A DNA stretch of 64,000 nt from Candidatus Thiodiazotropha endoloripes (GCF_001708965.1 NZ_LVJW01000003.1:1054001-1118000), one strand, 5' to 3'. Shown: positions 16,835 to 25,635, numbered from the stretch's first letter. Made by a program: numbers and translations. The notes: generated by a model from the letters alone, not told the origin.

Positions 16835-17764
16835 ATGAAAATAAAATCTCATAGCGTCATTCTGTTATTACTGCTTTTAAGTGGCATCATGGCTATTCAT
16901 ACAGCCCAGGCTCAAAGTGATCCCTATGATAGAGATACAGCATTTATCGGTATCATGTCCCGCCTGTTTTATGCGACACACAGCACGGATACACGAATTG
17001 CCACTGAGATGACATTTATTGAGTTCATGAAGAATATCGATAAAGCGTGTGAATTCACAAATTTTGATGATCCAATAAATGTGGTTACTCAAATGCGCAA
17101 AGATAATCTCGATGCAATACTGGCTAATCCTGTGGATTATCTGAAAATAGAGCACCAGATTGATGAAGATTATCACTACTCCCTGCTGTTTGGTGATCGG
17201 TTGAAGCAAAGAGTAATCCTATTAGTCAGAAAATCTGATAATATCAACTCCCTTTCACAACTGGCAAATAAAACATTAGCCTTTCCCTATGGCCATCACC
17301 TTGGAAAAATGTTTCTTGATATGAGTCTGCTGGAGAAAAATCTGCCGCAAACCACAGATCATTTTTCGGAAATTCAAAATATTGAAAGTCTCAATGACGC
17401 TATCATTAATCTATTTTTCAATAAAGTGGACTCGGCACTGGTTACAGATGTGGCTTTTGAGCTTGCACAGGAGCTCAATCCGCAGATTCGCCATGCTGTC
17501 ATACCCTTGATCACATCCGAACCCATGATTCAAATTGTAATAGGTATTAATAAGCGTGTGCCGTCAAGTTTCAAACAACGTGTGGATCAGATGGCAAGTA
17601 ATTTGGATCAATACCCAAGAACGCTACACCTTTTGTCTATGTTCAAATCCAAGCGAGTGATAAAAATATCTGCATTTGAACTTGAAATGATTCGTAATAT
17701 GGTATTGAAATATGAAAGCCTGTTAAATAAGCAGAGAAAGAAAATTGATGACGCTTTCGAATAG
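16835..17764 (+). CDS. PhnD-like periplasmic binding protein 4
   Basis: A 309-residue protein with a signal peptide (ends near HTAQA, residue 26). It carries NLDAILANPVDYLKIEH, VRKSDNINSLSQLANKTLAFPYGHHLG and LFFNKVDSALVTDVAFELAQELNPQ, and is most similar to protein 3. It lies 32 bases downstream of that gene and is the last gene of the cluster. Asn replaces the usual first Asn/Thr of the FINT motif (LANP), so its ligand contacts could differ. The following 194 bases to 17958 hold no gene I can support. Confidence 0.75.
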   Translation: MKIKSHSVILLLLLLSGIMAIHTAQAQSDPYDRDTAFIGIMSRLFYATHSTDTRIATEMTFIEFMKNIDKACEFTNFDDPINVVTQMRKDNLDAILANPVDYLKIEHQIDEDYHYSLLFGDRLKQRVILLVRKSDNINSLSQLANKTLAFPYGHHLGKMFLDMSLLEKNLPQTTDHFSEIQNIESLNDAIINLFFNKVDSALVTDVAFELAQELNPQIRHAVIPLITSEPMIQIVIGINKRVPSSFKQRVDQMASNLDQYPRTLHLLSMFKSKRVIKISAFELEMIRNMVLKYESLLNKQRKKIDDAFE

Positions 17765-17958
17765 CTTTACCTGCATATAATCTCTAATATTTTATCCCCT
17801 AGGTATACACTTCAGGTGCCTATTTTCGGACAAATGGTTCAGCGCGTAATCCCCATGCTAGGCACTCAGTAACATAAAACTGTTTGTGCGCAAGCATCAA
17901 TGAAGAATTGAAATGTATAAATTACCTGTAGGCGAGTGAATAGGATTATTTTCAATTC

Positions 17959-18234
17959 TCATGAAACCTTGATTCGTACAACTCTCATCACATCCATATC
18001 GATTCCGGCCACACTTTCCGTGTCTGAATAGTAGGTGAGGTTGACCCGTTTTCCTACGAGGCTTTTGTAGCGCTTTTTTCTTTTGTATTTGAATGGTACG
18101 TCCGTGCCTTCGATCAACAGGGTATTGATAATCCAGTCACCGCTCTCTCTCTGAACATGTGACGTCACTTTCTTCATATCAGAGTGGGTCAGGTCCCGGT
18201 GGGTTTTCAATAGATCATCGACTGGTGATTTCAT
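17959..18234 (-). CDS. Conserved-looking small hypothetical protein
   Basis: A 91-residue, basic, soluble protein with no signal peptide or membrane helix. It has alternating strand-like segments (SGDWIINTLLIEG, KRVNLTYY, MDVMRVVRIKVS) suggesting a small beta-rich fold. A ribosome site GAGGATAG precedes the ATG. I do not recognise a family. It points towards the binding-protein cluster and has no obvious operon partner. Confidence 0.55.
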   Translation of the reverse strand: MKSPVDDLLKTHRDLTHSDMKKVTSHVQRESGDWIINTLLIEGTDVPFKYKRKKRYKSLVGKRVNLTYYSDTESVAGIDMDVMRVVRIKVS

Positions 18235-18614
18235 TCTATCCTCACGCTTTGTTGAGGGTTCGATTATATCGCAACAGGAAATAAAATAGGATATTTGAGG
18301 TTGCTCAGATTACGTCAGTAGTCAGACATGTTAGAAATTGTATCACTAGGATGTTCCGGATACCGGTATTCGCCTTGATCAAAGGGTGCAACAGTTAACT
18401 GGTTAGTATGAGCGCAGGTTTCATAAATTCGGGTTTCATCATGAACGGTGAGATCCTAAGTTCAACATTGAGCTTGCAACTGATTAGGGTTTATGTACTT
18501 TCAGGAATATAAGCATCATCAAGGATGCAGTATCATTGATCTGGATGTGCTCGATAAGCGATGCGCATCTGACTCGTACCATTGTCTGTAGTAAAGGATT
18601 TCAGTCAGGGAAGT

Positions 18615-18827
18615 ATGAATAAGTCTCAAATAAAGCTACTTATCATATGGTCAGTTCTTCTCCTTTTTATCATCTTTATTTATGTTGATCATGTGATGTC
18701 ACTAGACATGTGGGATTGGGTATAGTGGCCTCTGCTGCTGTTACCGCGTTTTGTTTTCTCGGAATACCAGCGACTCAAGCGGTTGGGGCGTGAGTCTGAT
18801 GAATTGTCGCAGCCTGGCAGGAAATAA
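18615..18827 (+). pseudogene. Small membrane ORF interrupted by an in-frame TAG
   Basis: An ATG at 18615 after AGGGAAG opens a 36-codon ORF with one membrane helix (IKLLIIWSVLLLFIIFIYV) that stops at TAG 18723-18725. The same frame continues for 33 codons to a TAA with protein-like sequence (WPLLLLPRFVFSEYQRLKRLG...). The whole would be a 69-70 residue membrane protein with a basic tail. This may be a recent nonsense mutation, a readthrough gene, or a short peptide alone. The rest of the 18235-19072 interval has no feature I can name. Confidence 0.4.
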
Positions 18828-19072
18828 CCCTATTATTTTTCCACTCTCTCTCTGGTCTTAGTCAAACAAATACCGCTGGATCTTCAGGTATACTAAAACA
18901 CAGTATTACACTAGGATATTTTCTATCGGTCATCCCTGGGTTGTTTAAGGGGGGATACTCTGGCCTTTGATACACAAGGCTATCTCAGTTACCTGTCTGC
19001 CTGACCGGTGTTTTAAGTGACTGAATGAATTGTCGGTTATTCAATGAAACCCATATTCACAGGAGAACTGAG

Positions 19073-19603
19073 ATGCCCCAGCGTTGGTTACAGATCAAAG
19101 GTGACCCCTCGGTAAGAGAGTTTCTGTTTCATCAGACAAGAAAAACAAGTTTGTTTGATGAACATCTTGTGCGCATTCACTACATCATTCACACCATGTG
19201 CACCAAGAAGGGCGCATTTCATGTCAAAGCGCACTACTCATCATCCCAGTTGACCTGCTGGTTTTATGACGATCCCTATAACTACAAGGTTTATGTCAAG
19301 GAAGAGGTCCTTGAGCCTGGATTTCTCGATAGTTTTCCCGATCTGAGTTACGAGGGGAGAAAGCCCTGTGTGAGCCCTCAGCAGATGCTGCTGATACTCG
19401 ATGAGTTCAAGCGGTTGCGCTTCACCGATGAGCAAATCTATCTGCGCAGTGCCTCGGTCAATCGACTCAACGGCTTGATCGGTATGAACTTCTCCTGTGA
19501 TGGAAGTCACTACATCGAACATGATGAGTTTTTTCGGCGACTGCTAGAATTCGGGGTGGTTGAGCAGGAGGCTCAGGCGATCTGTTCCTTGTCAGGGAAT
19601 TAA
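19073..19603 (+). CDS. Hypothetical soluble protein
   Basis: A 176-residue protein; I place the start at ATG 19073 because AGGAGA lies eight bases upstream, while an earlier ATG at 19025 lacks such a site. There is no signal peptide or membrane helix. The sequence is rich in aromatic and charged residues (RIHYIIHTMCTKKGAFHVKA, LTCWFYDDPYNYKVYVKEE). I do not recognise a domain. It is a single gene; the 250 bases that follow it contain no gene. Confidence 0.6.
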   Translation: MPQRWLQIKGDPSVREFLFHQTRKTSLFDEHLVRIHYIIHTMCTKKGAFHVKAHYSSSQLTCWFYDDPYNYKVYVKEEVLEPGFLDSFPDLSYEGRKPCVSPQQMLLILDEFKRLRFTDEQIYLRSASVNRLNGLIGMNFSCDGSHYIEHDEFFRRLLEFGVVEQEAQAICSLSGN

Positions 19604-19853
19604 ATTGGCCGATCATGGATGCTAAGCACTGCAAATAGTCACGAAGGGTTTTGCTGGATAGCCAAACGGGTGTCTGCTCGGTCCGGGAATGTCTAGTGAG
19701 TTGATCAGCTAATCTGATTAACGATTTTTTAGCGGTGATTCGCGTCCATTTGAAGCGAATAAACCACACCCCATCCAACTCAGTCGAAAATCGCAGCTCA
19801 CAGGGGATTGTGCTATAAACCGGTGCAAGTCCTTACCCCTTTGAGAGTTCTGC

Positions 19854-20297
19854 ATGTTGAGTTTTTACGACGAAATCGAGCTGCCCACCGGGAAATCGTT
19901 TGAAGTGATCGATATCACCGATCAAATCAACCGCATCGTTGAGCGGTCGGCGCTAAAAGAGGGATTGGTCACAATCACTTCTCTGCATACCACCTGTGCC
20001 TTGGCGGTCAACGAGAATGAGGAGCGGCTGTTCGATGATATTCGTAACTACTTTTTAACCATTGCGCCGGAAGATCAACCCTACAAACACAATGATCTGC
20101 ATCTGCGGGTCAATATCCCGCCGGACGAGCCGGAGAATGCCCATGCCCATCTGATCGCCATGATGCTTGGTAACAGTGAAACTCTCATGGTGCACAACGG
20201 CAGTCTGGTATTGGGAAGATACCAGTCTGTATTGATGCTTGAGATGGATGGGCCGCGACAGCGGAAGTGTGCGGTTCAGGTGATGGGTAGATCCTGA
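19854..20297 (+). CDS. yjbQ: YjbQ/UPF0047 family protein
   Basis: At 147 residues it matches the usual family length. Signature parts are DITDQINRIVERSALKEGLVTITSLHTTCAL, NENE near residue 53, the HND...VNIPPDEPENAHAHL block with conserved His residues, and the C-terminal LGRYQSVLMLEMDGPRQR. The family forms trimers with a His-lined site; a weak thiamine-phosphate synthase activity has been described for some members, but the physiological role is uncertain. It is convergent with the next gene, and appears to be transcribed alone. Confidence 0.9.
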   Translation: MLSFYDEIELPTGKSFEVIDITDQINRIVERSALKEGLVTITSLHTTCALAVNENEERLFDDIRNYFLTIAPEDQPYKHNDLHLRVNIPPDEPENAHAHLIAMMLGNSETLMVHNGSLVLGRYQSVLMLEMDGPRQRKCAVQVMGRS

Positions 20298-20309
20298 CAG
20301 ATCTTTATA

Positions 20310-20612
20310 TCAACAGTTGAACCTGCAGACGTTGGTTGAAATGAACGCCTCGTAGGCTTCCCCGGACTCCAGCCATTTCTGCAGTGCTTCATCCATTTGG
20401 GGTTGAGTCATGCCTTCAGGCACTTCGCAATGAATTCCATAAGGGTGACGCGGTTCGCCCCTTGGCTCAGCAATCACTCTGTTGTTATCAACGAACAGTG
20501 TGTAGTCAGGCATTTTGCCGGGTGGGGCACAAAAGGCTGTTGTTCCCAACTCGTTGATCAGATCGGTCGCCTGAGTGTTGAATTCATCCCGGCTTGGTGG
20601 TGTCTGACTCAT
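20310..20612 (-). CDS. Small hypothetical protein
   Basis: A 100-residue soluble acidic protein. I choose the ATG at 20612 with AGGA upstream over a TTG five codons earlier. It contains PDYTLFVDNNRVIAEPRGEPRHPYGIHCEVPEGMTQPQ and a C-terminal NVCRFNC. No family is recognised. It lies 12 bases from the convergent YjbQ gene. Confidence 0.55.
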   Translation of the reverse strand: MSQTPPSRDEFNTQATDLINELGTTAFCAPPGKMPDYTLFVDNNRVIAEPRGEPRHPYGIHCEVPEGMTQPQMDEALQKWLESGEAYEAFISTNVCRFNC

Positions 20613-20698
20613 CTGTTCGTCCTGCAATTATCCCGTTTCAGGGAACTCTACCACAGGCGTCTTTAGTGGATGGTGTTGAGAGTCGATTTTCAACCCCA

Positions 20699-20722
20699 CC
20701 ACCGGACAGAACTCTCCGGTGG
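20699..20722 (-). terminator. GC-rich hairpin downstream of the spondin-domain gene
   Basis: CCACCGGA and TCCGGTGG form an eight-base stem with an eight-base loop, which extends with mismatches to about fourteen pairs (AACCC and GGGTT flanks). It lies about 45 bases past the stop of the minus-strand gene. There is no T-tract, so it is either a weak terminator or an RNA-stabilising or REP-type hairpin. Confidence 0.4.
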
Positions 20723-20767
20723 CGGGTTTGGAGACGATATCGATCGGCTCGATATCAGCATTCAGGT

Positions 20768-21487
20768 CTAATCATCATCCCGAACCCGAACTACCACTTT
20801 GGCTACCGGACCATCCCAGCTGTGAACCCGTGCATCCAGGTCGCTGTGGCCGCCGAAGGGGTCGTTATCGCCAATATTGCCACGATGGATATGGACAGTC
20901 GGATTGTGGTCAGGTCCAGCTGTCGCAACTGCCCCGCTGCCTGCATTACCACCCGGATCCGCTGGAATACCGGGGGTGTTGGGCGCGCCGCCGCCGTTGA
21001 TGATCTCATCATTGGCCTCGGTGCCGGCGTCATAGGCATGCAGATAGTAGGTGTAGGTACCCTTTCGTTTGGGGATTCTCATGCTGTCCAGACCGACAAA
21101 TCCGTCATTGGTCGGCAGCAGCATGGCAACGATGGAGAGAAAGCGCTTTTTCTTACCGAATTCGTAGAAATCAGCACTAGCAGAGGCGCCTGGCGCCAGC
21201 AGACCGCCGGCCGGGTTGTCCACGTAGTCGTTACCACTGGCTTCCAGGTCCGCGATCAGGCCGCTAGTATCACCACCTTCCGCCATTGCCTGCAGATTGG
21301 CTGAAGCCGCTTCGCTGAGCTCAAACAGGTCGGCATGACGGTCGTGCTTGGCGACCAGCAGGGGGGTGAAATAGATGGCGTTGGTCAGGTTGGTGATCTC
21401 TACACTGAGGGTGCGGTCATCTGCCAGGGTTGTGGTTCCATACAGCATGCTCGCTGATACCAGCAGGCTGGTTAAGGTCTTTTTCAT
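20768..21487 (-). CDS. Secreted spondin-domain protein
   Basis: A 239-residue protein from the ATG at 21487, which has AAAGGAG in front and is followed by a signal peptide (to about residue 22, TTTLA). Residues about 25-200 match the bacterial spondin N-domain: SVEITNLTNAIYFTPLLVAKHD, DLFELSEAASANLQAMAEGGDT, GLLAPGASASADF, and LSIVAMLLPTNDGFVGLDS. In animals the domain serves in matrix adhesion; in bacteria the role is unknown. A Gly-rich linker and a His-rich part (DHNPTVHIHRG) precede the C-terminus, and could bind metal. It is transcribed alone. Confidence 0.85.
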   Translation of the reverse strand: MKKTLTSLLVSASMLYGTTTLADDRTLSVEITNLTNAIYFTPLLVAKHDRHADLFELSEAASANLQAMAEGGDTSGLIADLEASGNDYVDNPAGGLLAPGASASADFYEFGKKKRFLSIVAMLLPTNDGFVGLDSMRIPKRKGTYTYYLHAYDAGTEANDEIINGGGAPNTPGIPADPGGNAGSGAVATAGPDHNPTVHIHRGNIGDNDPFGGHSDLDARVHSWDGPVAKVVVRVRDDD

Positions 21488-21674
21488 GGTTAATTCTCCT
21501 TTAGGTATAAGACAGCGCAGCCCCAAAGGGTCGAGTGAAAGCTGAAGCAGGTTGGTTGGGCCTGCACTGTAATGAGGAGTCTGGGCTTTGAGTCTCCCGG
21601 CAGGATCACGAAAACATCACGATTAGATCACAAACCATCGGGTAGGATTGCTTGATGCTCTGAGGGGCGGCCTC

Positions 21675-21683
21675 TGATACAAT
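21675..21683 (+). promoter_or_regulatory. Putative extended -10 promoter of ribBA
   Basis: TGATACAAT lies 38 bases before the ribBA start and matches an extended -10 element (TGNTATAAT-like). No good -35 hexamer stands at the expected spacing. No FMN riboswitch pattern is seen in the 230 bases upstream of ribBA. Confidence 0.35.
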
Positions 21684-21720
21684 AAGCGGTTCACTTTGGA
21701 CAAAACCCATAGAAGTTTCC

Positions 21721-22836
21721 ATGTCGTTGAACACCACAGAAGAAATCATTGAAGACCTGAAGCAGGGCAAAATGGTCGTTATCATGGATGATGAGGATCG
21801 GGAAAACGAGGGTGACCTCGTGATGGCGGCCGAGGCGGTGACCCCGGATGCGATCAATTTCATGGCCCGCTATGGTCGCGGATTGATCTGCCTGACCCTG
21901 ACCAAAGAGCACTGCAGTCAGCTGCGCCTGCCGTTGATGGTCACCACCGACGATGAGCTGGCGGCGACCAATTTCACGGTCTCAATCGAGGCTGCCGAGG
22001 GGGTCACCACCGGGATCTCCGCAGCAGACCGCTCCACCACCGTGCTGGCCGCTGTGGCACCGGATGCCAAGCCCCAGGATCTGGTTCAACCCGGACATAT
22101 CTTCCCCCTGATGGCACAGCCCGGCGGTGTTCTGGTGCGCGCCGGCCATACCGAGGCGGGTTGCGACCTGGCCAGACTGGCCGGTCTCTCTCCAGCCTCG
22201 GTGATCGTGGAGATCCTCAATGAGGATGGCACCATGGCCCGCCGCTCCGATCTGGAAAAGTTCGCGGCCGACCACGATTTGAAGATGGGCACCATCGCCG
22301 ATCTGATCCAGTACCGGGTGCAGAATGAGACCACCATCGAGCGGGTGAGTGAGTGCCATTTCCCCACCGAATTCGGCGATTTTCGTCTGGTTGCCTATCA
22401 GGATATGGTAGACAACGATCTCCATCTGGCTCTGGTCAAAGGACACCCCAGTGCAGACCGACCAACCCTGGTGCGGGTGCACATGCAGAACAGTCTGTGT
22501 GATCTGTTCGAGGCCAAGGTCAGCGAGTGTGGATGGCCTCTGCGCCATGCCATGAGTTACATCAGCAAGCAGGATGAAGGGGTGATCGTGGTGCTGCGAA
22601 ATCACGATACCGCCCGGGAGATCGTACAGCGGATGATGGAGTTCCAGACCCAGAGCAGCGGTCATCAGAAGTACCACAAAAAGGACAACAGCAAAGAGCT
22701 GCGTACCTATGGTGTGGGGGCGCAGATCCTCTCCGATCTGGGGGTCAGGAAAATGCGTGTATTGAGTGCGCCGAAGAGTATCCACGCACTGTCCGGATTC
22801 GATATGGAAGTCACCGAATATGTGGAAGCGGAGTAG
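21721..22836 (+). CDS. ribBA: 3,4-dihydroxy-2-butanone-4-phosphate synthase with inactive GTP cyclohydrolase II-like domain
   Basis: The N-terminal half (residues about 5-205) has all RibB hallmarks: [31 protein letters not shown] and the closing [14 protein letters not shown]. It makes the four-carbon unit of riboflavin from ribulose 5-phosphate. The C-terminal half resembles RibA, but where RibA has its zinc-binding SEC...RCDCG cluster this protein reads [18 protein letters not shown], and the downstream RQEGRG-type motif is absent. The cyclohydrolase half is therefore probably not catalytic, as in many proteobacterial RibBA proteins. It is followed after 79 bases by ribH. Confidence 0.9.
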   Translation: MSLNTTEEIIEDLKQGKMVVIMDDEDRENEGDLVMAAEAVTPDAINFMARYGRGLICLTLTKEHCSQLRLPLMVTTDDELAATNFTVSIEAAEGVTTGISAADRSTTVLAAVAPDAKPQDLVQPGHIFPLMAQPGGVLVRAGHTEAGCDLARLAGLSPASVIVEILNEDGTMARRSDLEKFAADHDLKMGTIADLIQYRVQNETTIERVSECHFPTEFGDFRLVAYQDMVDNDLHLALVKGHPSADRPTLVRVHMQNSLCDLFEAKVSECGWPLRHAMSYISKQDEGVIVVLRNHDTAREIVQRMMEFQTQSSGHQKYHKKDNSKELRTYGVGAQILSDLGVRKMRVLSAPKSIHALSGFDMEVTEYVEAE

Positions 22837-22915
22837 GGCTTTGCTCTAAGCACTATCTGAACCCGCTGATTCAGGTAATATTGAGTTCAATTGTTGATTT
22901 ATCAGGAATAACAGA

Positions 22916-23386
22916 ATGACGATCAAGACAATCGAAGGGGCAATGACAGTTGACAATGCACGCTTTTGCCTGGTGGTGGCGCGCTTCAACAGTTTTATTG
23001 TGGAGAGTCTGCTGGATGGAGCAGTCGATACCCTGAAGCGACATGGGGCCAAAGAGGAGGACCTGACCCTGGTCCGCCTGCCCGGTGCTTTCGAGATGCC
23101 AGTGGCGCTGGAGAAGCTTGCCGCCAGCGGTAAATACGATGCCATCATCGCCCTCGGTGCGGTGATTCGTGGCGGTACCCCCCATTTCGATTATGTGGCC
23201 GGCGAGTGTGTCAAAGGCATGGCTCAGGTCAGCCTAAAGCACGGTGTACCGATCGCTTTTGGCGTGCTGACGGTGGACACCATCGAGCAGGCCATCGAGC
23301 GGGCTGGTACAAAGGCAGGCAACAAGGGTGCTGAAGCCACCCTCTCCGCCATCGAAATGGTCAATCTTCTACGTCAGATCGATTAA
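22916..23386 (+). CDS. ribH: 6,7-dimethyl-8-ribityllumazine synthase
   Basis: A 156-residue enzyme that joins the RibB product with the pyrimidine intermediate to form lumazine, the last precursor of riboflavin. The family blocks are [53 protein letters not shown] and [20 protein letters not shown]; the His of GGTPHFDYV is the expected catalytic base. The last base is shared with the nusB start (TTAATGA), so the two are coupled, as in many proteobacteria. Confidence 0.95.
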   Translation: MTIKTIEGAMTVDNARFCLVVARFNSFIVESLLDGAVDTLKRHGAKEEDLTLVRLPGAFEMPVALEKLAASGKYDAIIALGAVIRGGTPHFDYVAGECVKGMAQVSLKHGVPIAFGVLTVDTIEQAIERAGTKAGNKGAEATLSAIEMVNLLRQID

Positions 23387-23820
23387 TGAGCGAAAAACGC
23401 AGTCAGGCAAGACGACATGCGGTCCAGGCCATCTACCAGTGGCAGATGGCCGGCCAGGATGTCTCCGATATCGCCAATCAGTTTCTCGAAGAGCAGGAAC
23501 TCTCCAGCTTTGAGGTCCCCTATTTCCAGGATCTGTTGCAGGGAGTCCCGTGCAACCTGGGTCAGCTGGATGAGCTGCTCAAACCCTCCCTCGACCGGGC
23601 CATCGATAGTGTCGATCCGGTGGAGCGGGCGATATTGAGAATCGGTGCCTACGAACTGCAGCACAAAATTGAAGTGCCCTATCGGGTGGTAATCAACGAA
23701 GCGGTTGAGATGGCCAAGGTGTTCGGCGCCGAGCAGGGGCACAAATTCGTCAACGGTGTGCTCGATCAGGTGGCCAGAAAGGTCCGCGCGGTTGAGATGG
23801 GTGCCAAATCGAAAGGCTGA
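23386..23820 (+). CDS. nusB: Transcription antitermination factor NusB
   Basis: A 144-residue helical protein that binds boxA RNA with NusE in rRNA antitermination. It has RSQARRHAVQAIYQWQMAG at the N-terminus, VDPVERAILRIGAYEL in the middle and YRVVINEAVEMAKVFGAEQGHKFVNGVLDQVA at the end, all diagnostic. In related genomes thiL commonly follows directly; here thiL is 5.2 kb away with other genes in between. Confidence 0.95.
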   Translation: MSEKRSQARRHAVQAIYQWQMAGQDVSDIANQFLEEQELSSFEVPYFQDLLQGVPCNLGQLDELLKPSLDRAIDSVDPVERAILRIGAYELQHKIEVPYRVVINEAVEMAKVFGAEQGHKFVNGVLDQVARKVRAVEMGAKSKG

Positions 23821-23850
23821 TATCTGAGCGCCGGATTTGTCTCTGGCATC

Positions 23851-23879
23851 TGCGGTTGGTCAGGCTGATGGCAACCGCA
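23851..23879 (+). terminator. Hairpin after nusB
   Basis: TGCGGTTG and CAACCGCA form an eight-base stem with a thirteen-base loop, 30 bases past the nusB stop. It lacks a T-run. It could end the ribBA-ribH-nusB transcript or be a remnant marking the insertion point that split nusB from thiL. Confidence 0.4.
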
Positions 23880-24054
23880 AATGGACGCCAATCACCGCAA
23901 AGATCCCGCAAATACTGGATTTACCTATTGTAGTCATTCCGGCAAAGGCCTGAACCCATCCACCTGTTATATCTGAATCTTTGTCTGACTCAGCATTATT
24001 CAGCGTAAACCATTTGCGTTTGTTCGTGGACTGAATCAGATCATCAATCCAGCC

Positions 24055-24250
24055 CATATGTTTAATATGTTGGTATCCGAATGGGCGTGTATGGCCAGAC
24101 CCACATTCCTGGGCTCGATCAAAACACGGTGCATGACATCCTACTGGCAGATTCTCCCTTGGAATCTCCTCCCGGTTACCCTGCTGGGAGATCCACTGAC
24201 TAGGGTTATCTCTTATACACGCATGGTCGTGACTGGATGTACCATTCGAG
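24055..24250 (-). pseudogene. Decayed fragment of a modC C-terminal domain
   Basis: This stretch matches 25.82-25.99 kb, the region of the intact modC that encodes its molybdate-binding TOBE domain, in the same orientation. A 22-base run is identical between the two (24071-24092 and 25830-25851). In the minus frame it reads WISQQGNREEIPRENLPVGCHA, against [22 protein letters not shown] in ModC, and becomes unrelated on both sides. It has no start or upstream domain. The remainder of 23880-24288 holds no gene I can support. Confidence 0.75.
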
Positions 24251-24288
24251 GTAACAGATTTCATTCGACAAATAAAGGATGGTTTGCA

Positions 24289-25203
24289 ATGACTGATTCG
24301 GCGGGTCGGGTCGGGGGATCTTCAAATGGTGGAATGGGTGGAGGATCAGCAGATGGTGATTCTTCAATTGGAGGTGGTTCCCCAGGAAGTGAAAATAGTC
24401 TCGGCTCGCCAACAAACGGGGCTGGATTAGCCGATTCGCCAACTACAGCTGAGGCATTGAGCCGCTCTCCCACAACGGCAGATCAACTGAGCTGTTCACT
24501 CACGATGGCTGAACAACTCACAGCTTCAGCAGGCACTTTGGGTCAGGCATTGGATCTGTCCAAGGATGCCAGTCTGGATGTCAGTATCTGTTCAACTCAA
24601 GACAAGAGCGTCAATATCGGTCATGTGGAAGCAGAGTATTCAGCGCCGGATGCTGGTCTCAATACCGAAAAAACCAAAGCCCATGCATCGGTTGGTATAT
24701 CCGGAGCAATCAATATTGCTGATGCTAAAACTGAGATCGGTTTAGGCCGTGTGGGGCAGATCGATGGTAAAGTAACGGCAGGAACCATCAATGCGCATGG
24801 AAAGATGGAAGCAAAAGCAGAGATAAAGGGGCTTACCGATACAAGTGCCAGCTTAAAAGCCAGTGCCGGAGCTGAAGCGATGGCGATTGACGGTCATGCG
24901 GGATTTGAGGTGAGTATTACGCCGAAAACAGTCGGGGATACCCTGGGTGGGCTCTATAACAGTTATGTTGACCCGGTTGTCGATTCTGTTGCAGGTCGGG
25001 ATGTTCCAGAGATTCCGGAAGTGCCAGACAATTTTGATCACGGTATCGTGATCGGTGGGCATATTGATGGGGGCTACGGCGCCTCACTCAAAGGGAGTGC
25101 GGGTATTGAAATTGGTGATGGCAAAGGTGTCAAAGTCAGTGGCAGCTTTAAAGCAGGTCTTGGGCCGGTGGTCGGTGCAGGTGTTACATTCGGTGCGAAA
25201 TAG
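24289..25203 (+). CDS. Gly/Ser-rich protein of unknown function
   Basis: A 304-residue protein from the ATG at 24289, which has AAAGGA upstream; the longer frame from 24058 reads through the modC remnant. Residues 1-45 are Gly/Ser-rich, 50-90 contain the degenerate repeat SPTTAEALSRSPTTADQLS, and 110-300 show alternating short strands rich in Ala, Gly and Lys (KAHASVGISGAINIADAKTEIG; GSAGIEIGDGKGVKVSGSF). No signal peptide is visible. The composition resembles secreted or toxin-delivery proteins, but no domain is recognised. A small membrane protein follows 60 bases downstream. Confidence 0.6.
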   Translation: MTDSAGRVGGSSNGGMGGGSADGDSSIGGGSPGSENSLGSPTNGAGLADSPTTAEALSRSPTTADQLSCSLTMAEQLTASAGTLGQALDLSKDASLDVSICSTQDKSVNIGHVEAEYSAPDAGLNTEKTKAHASVGISGAINIADAKTEIGLGRVGQIDGKVTAGTINAHGKMEAKAEIKGLTDTSASLKASAGAEAMAIDGHAGFEVSITPKTVGDTLGGLYNSYVDPVVDSVAGRDVPEIPEVPDNFDHGIVIGGHIDGGYGASLKGSAGIEIGDGKGVKVSGSFKAGLGPVVGAGVTFGAK

Positions 25204-25263
25204 ACTGGATGCAGTTCCCGCATGTGCAATTAATCAGAACGTCAACTTTAAGATATTCTCTCC

Positions 25264-25605
25264 TTGACCACATCAGATAACAGCCAGACTGATTTGTTCA
25301 GAGTTCATAGGAAGGTCATAGACGGTCTGTGGCATGCGCGTTGGTGGTTGTTATTGGTAGCCTGTCTATTGGCGATCATCACTGTCTATACGATTCCGAT
25401 AAGTAACCAGGAAATCGATCTGCCTGCCATAGCGGATCATTGGCTTAGGCTAAAGCTAGCACTTCTTTTCACTCTCCTCGCTTTGCAACTCACTGCATGG
25501 TTTATCTCTATTCTTAAGGCACTTTCCATGCATCAGATGAGATGGGTTGTATTGCTTCTGATCATTCCTCCGGCAGCATTTGCCTATCTGATCCGTTACC
25601 GCTGA
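25264..25605 (+). CDS. Small three-helix membrane protein
   Basis: A 113-residue protein with three hydrophobic segments (about 27-47, 66-86 and 92-110). The start is a TTG at 25264; no in-frame ATG lies early enough, and the upstream ribosome site is weak (TTCTCTCC only), so the start is uncertain. No family is recognised. It lies just after the Gly/Ser-rich gene and is convergent with modC; it may be an accessory or immunity-like partner of that protein, which is speculation. Confidence 0.5.
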   Translation: MTTSDNSQTDLFRVHRKVIDGLWHARWWLLLVACLLAIITVYTIPISNQEIDLPAIADHWLRLKLALLFTLLALQLTAWFISILKALSMHQMRWVVLLLIIPPAAFAYLIRYR

Positions 25606-25635
25606 TCGTATAAACAGCCTCAGACCATGATCATT

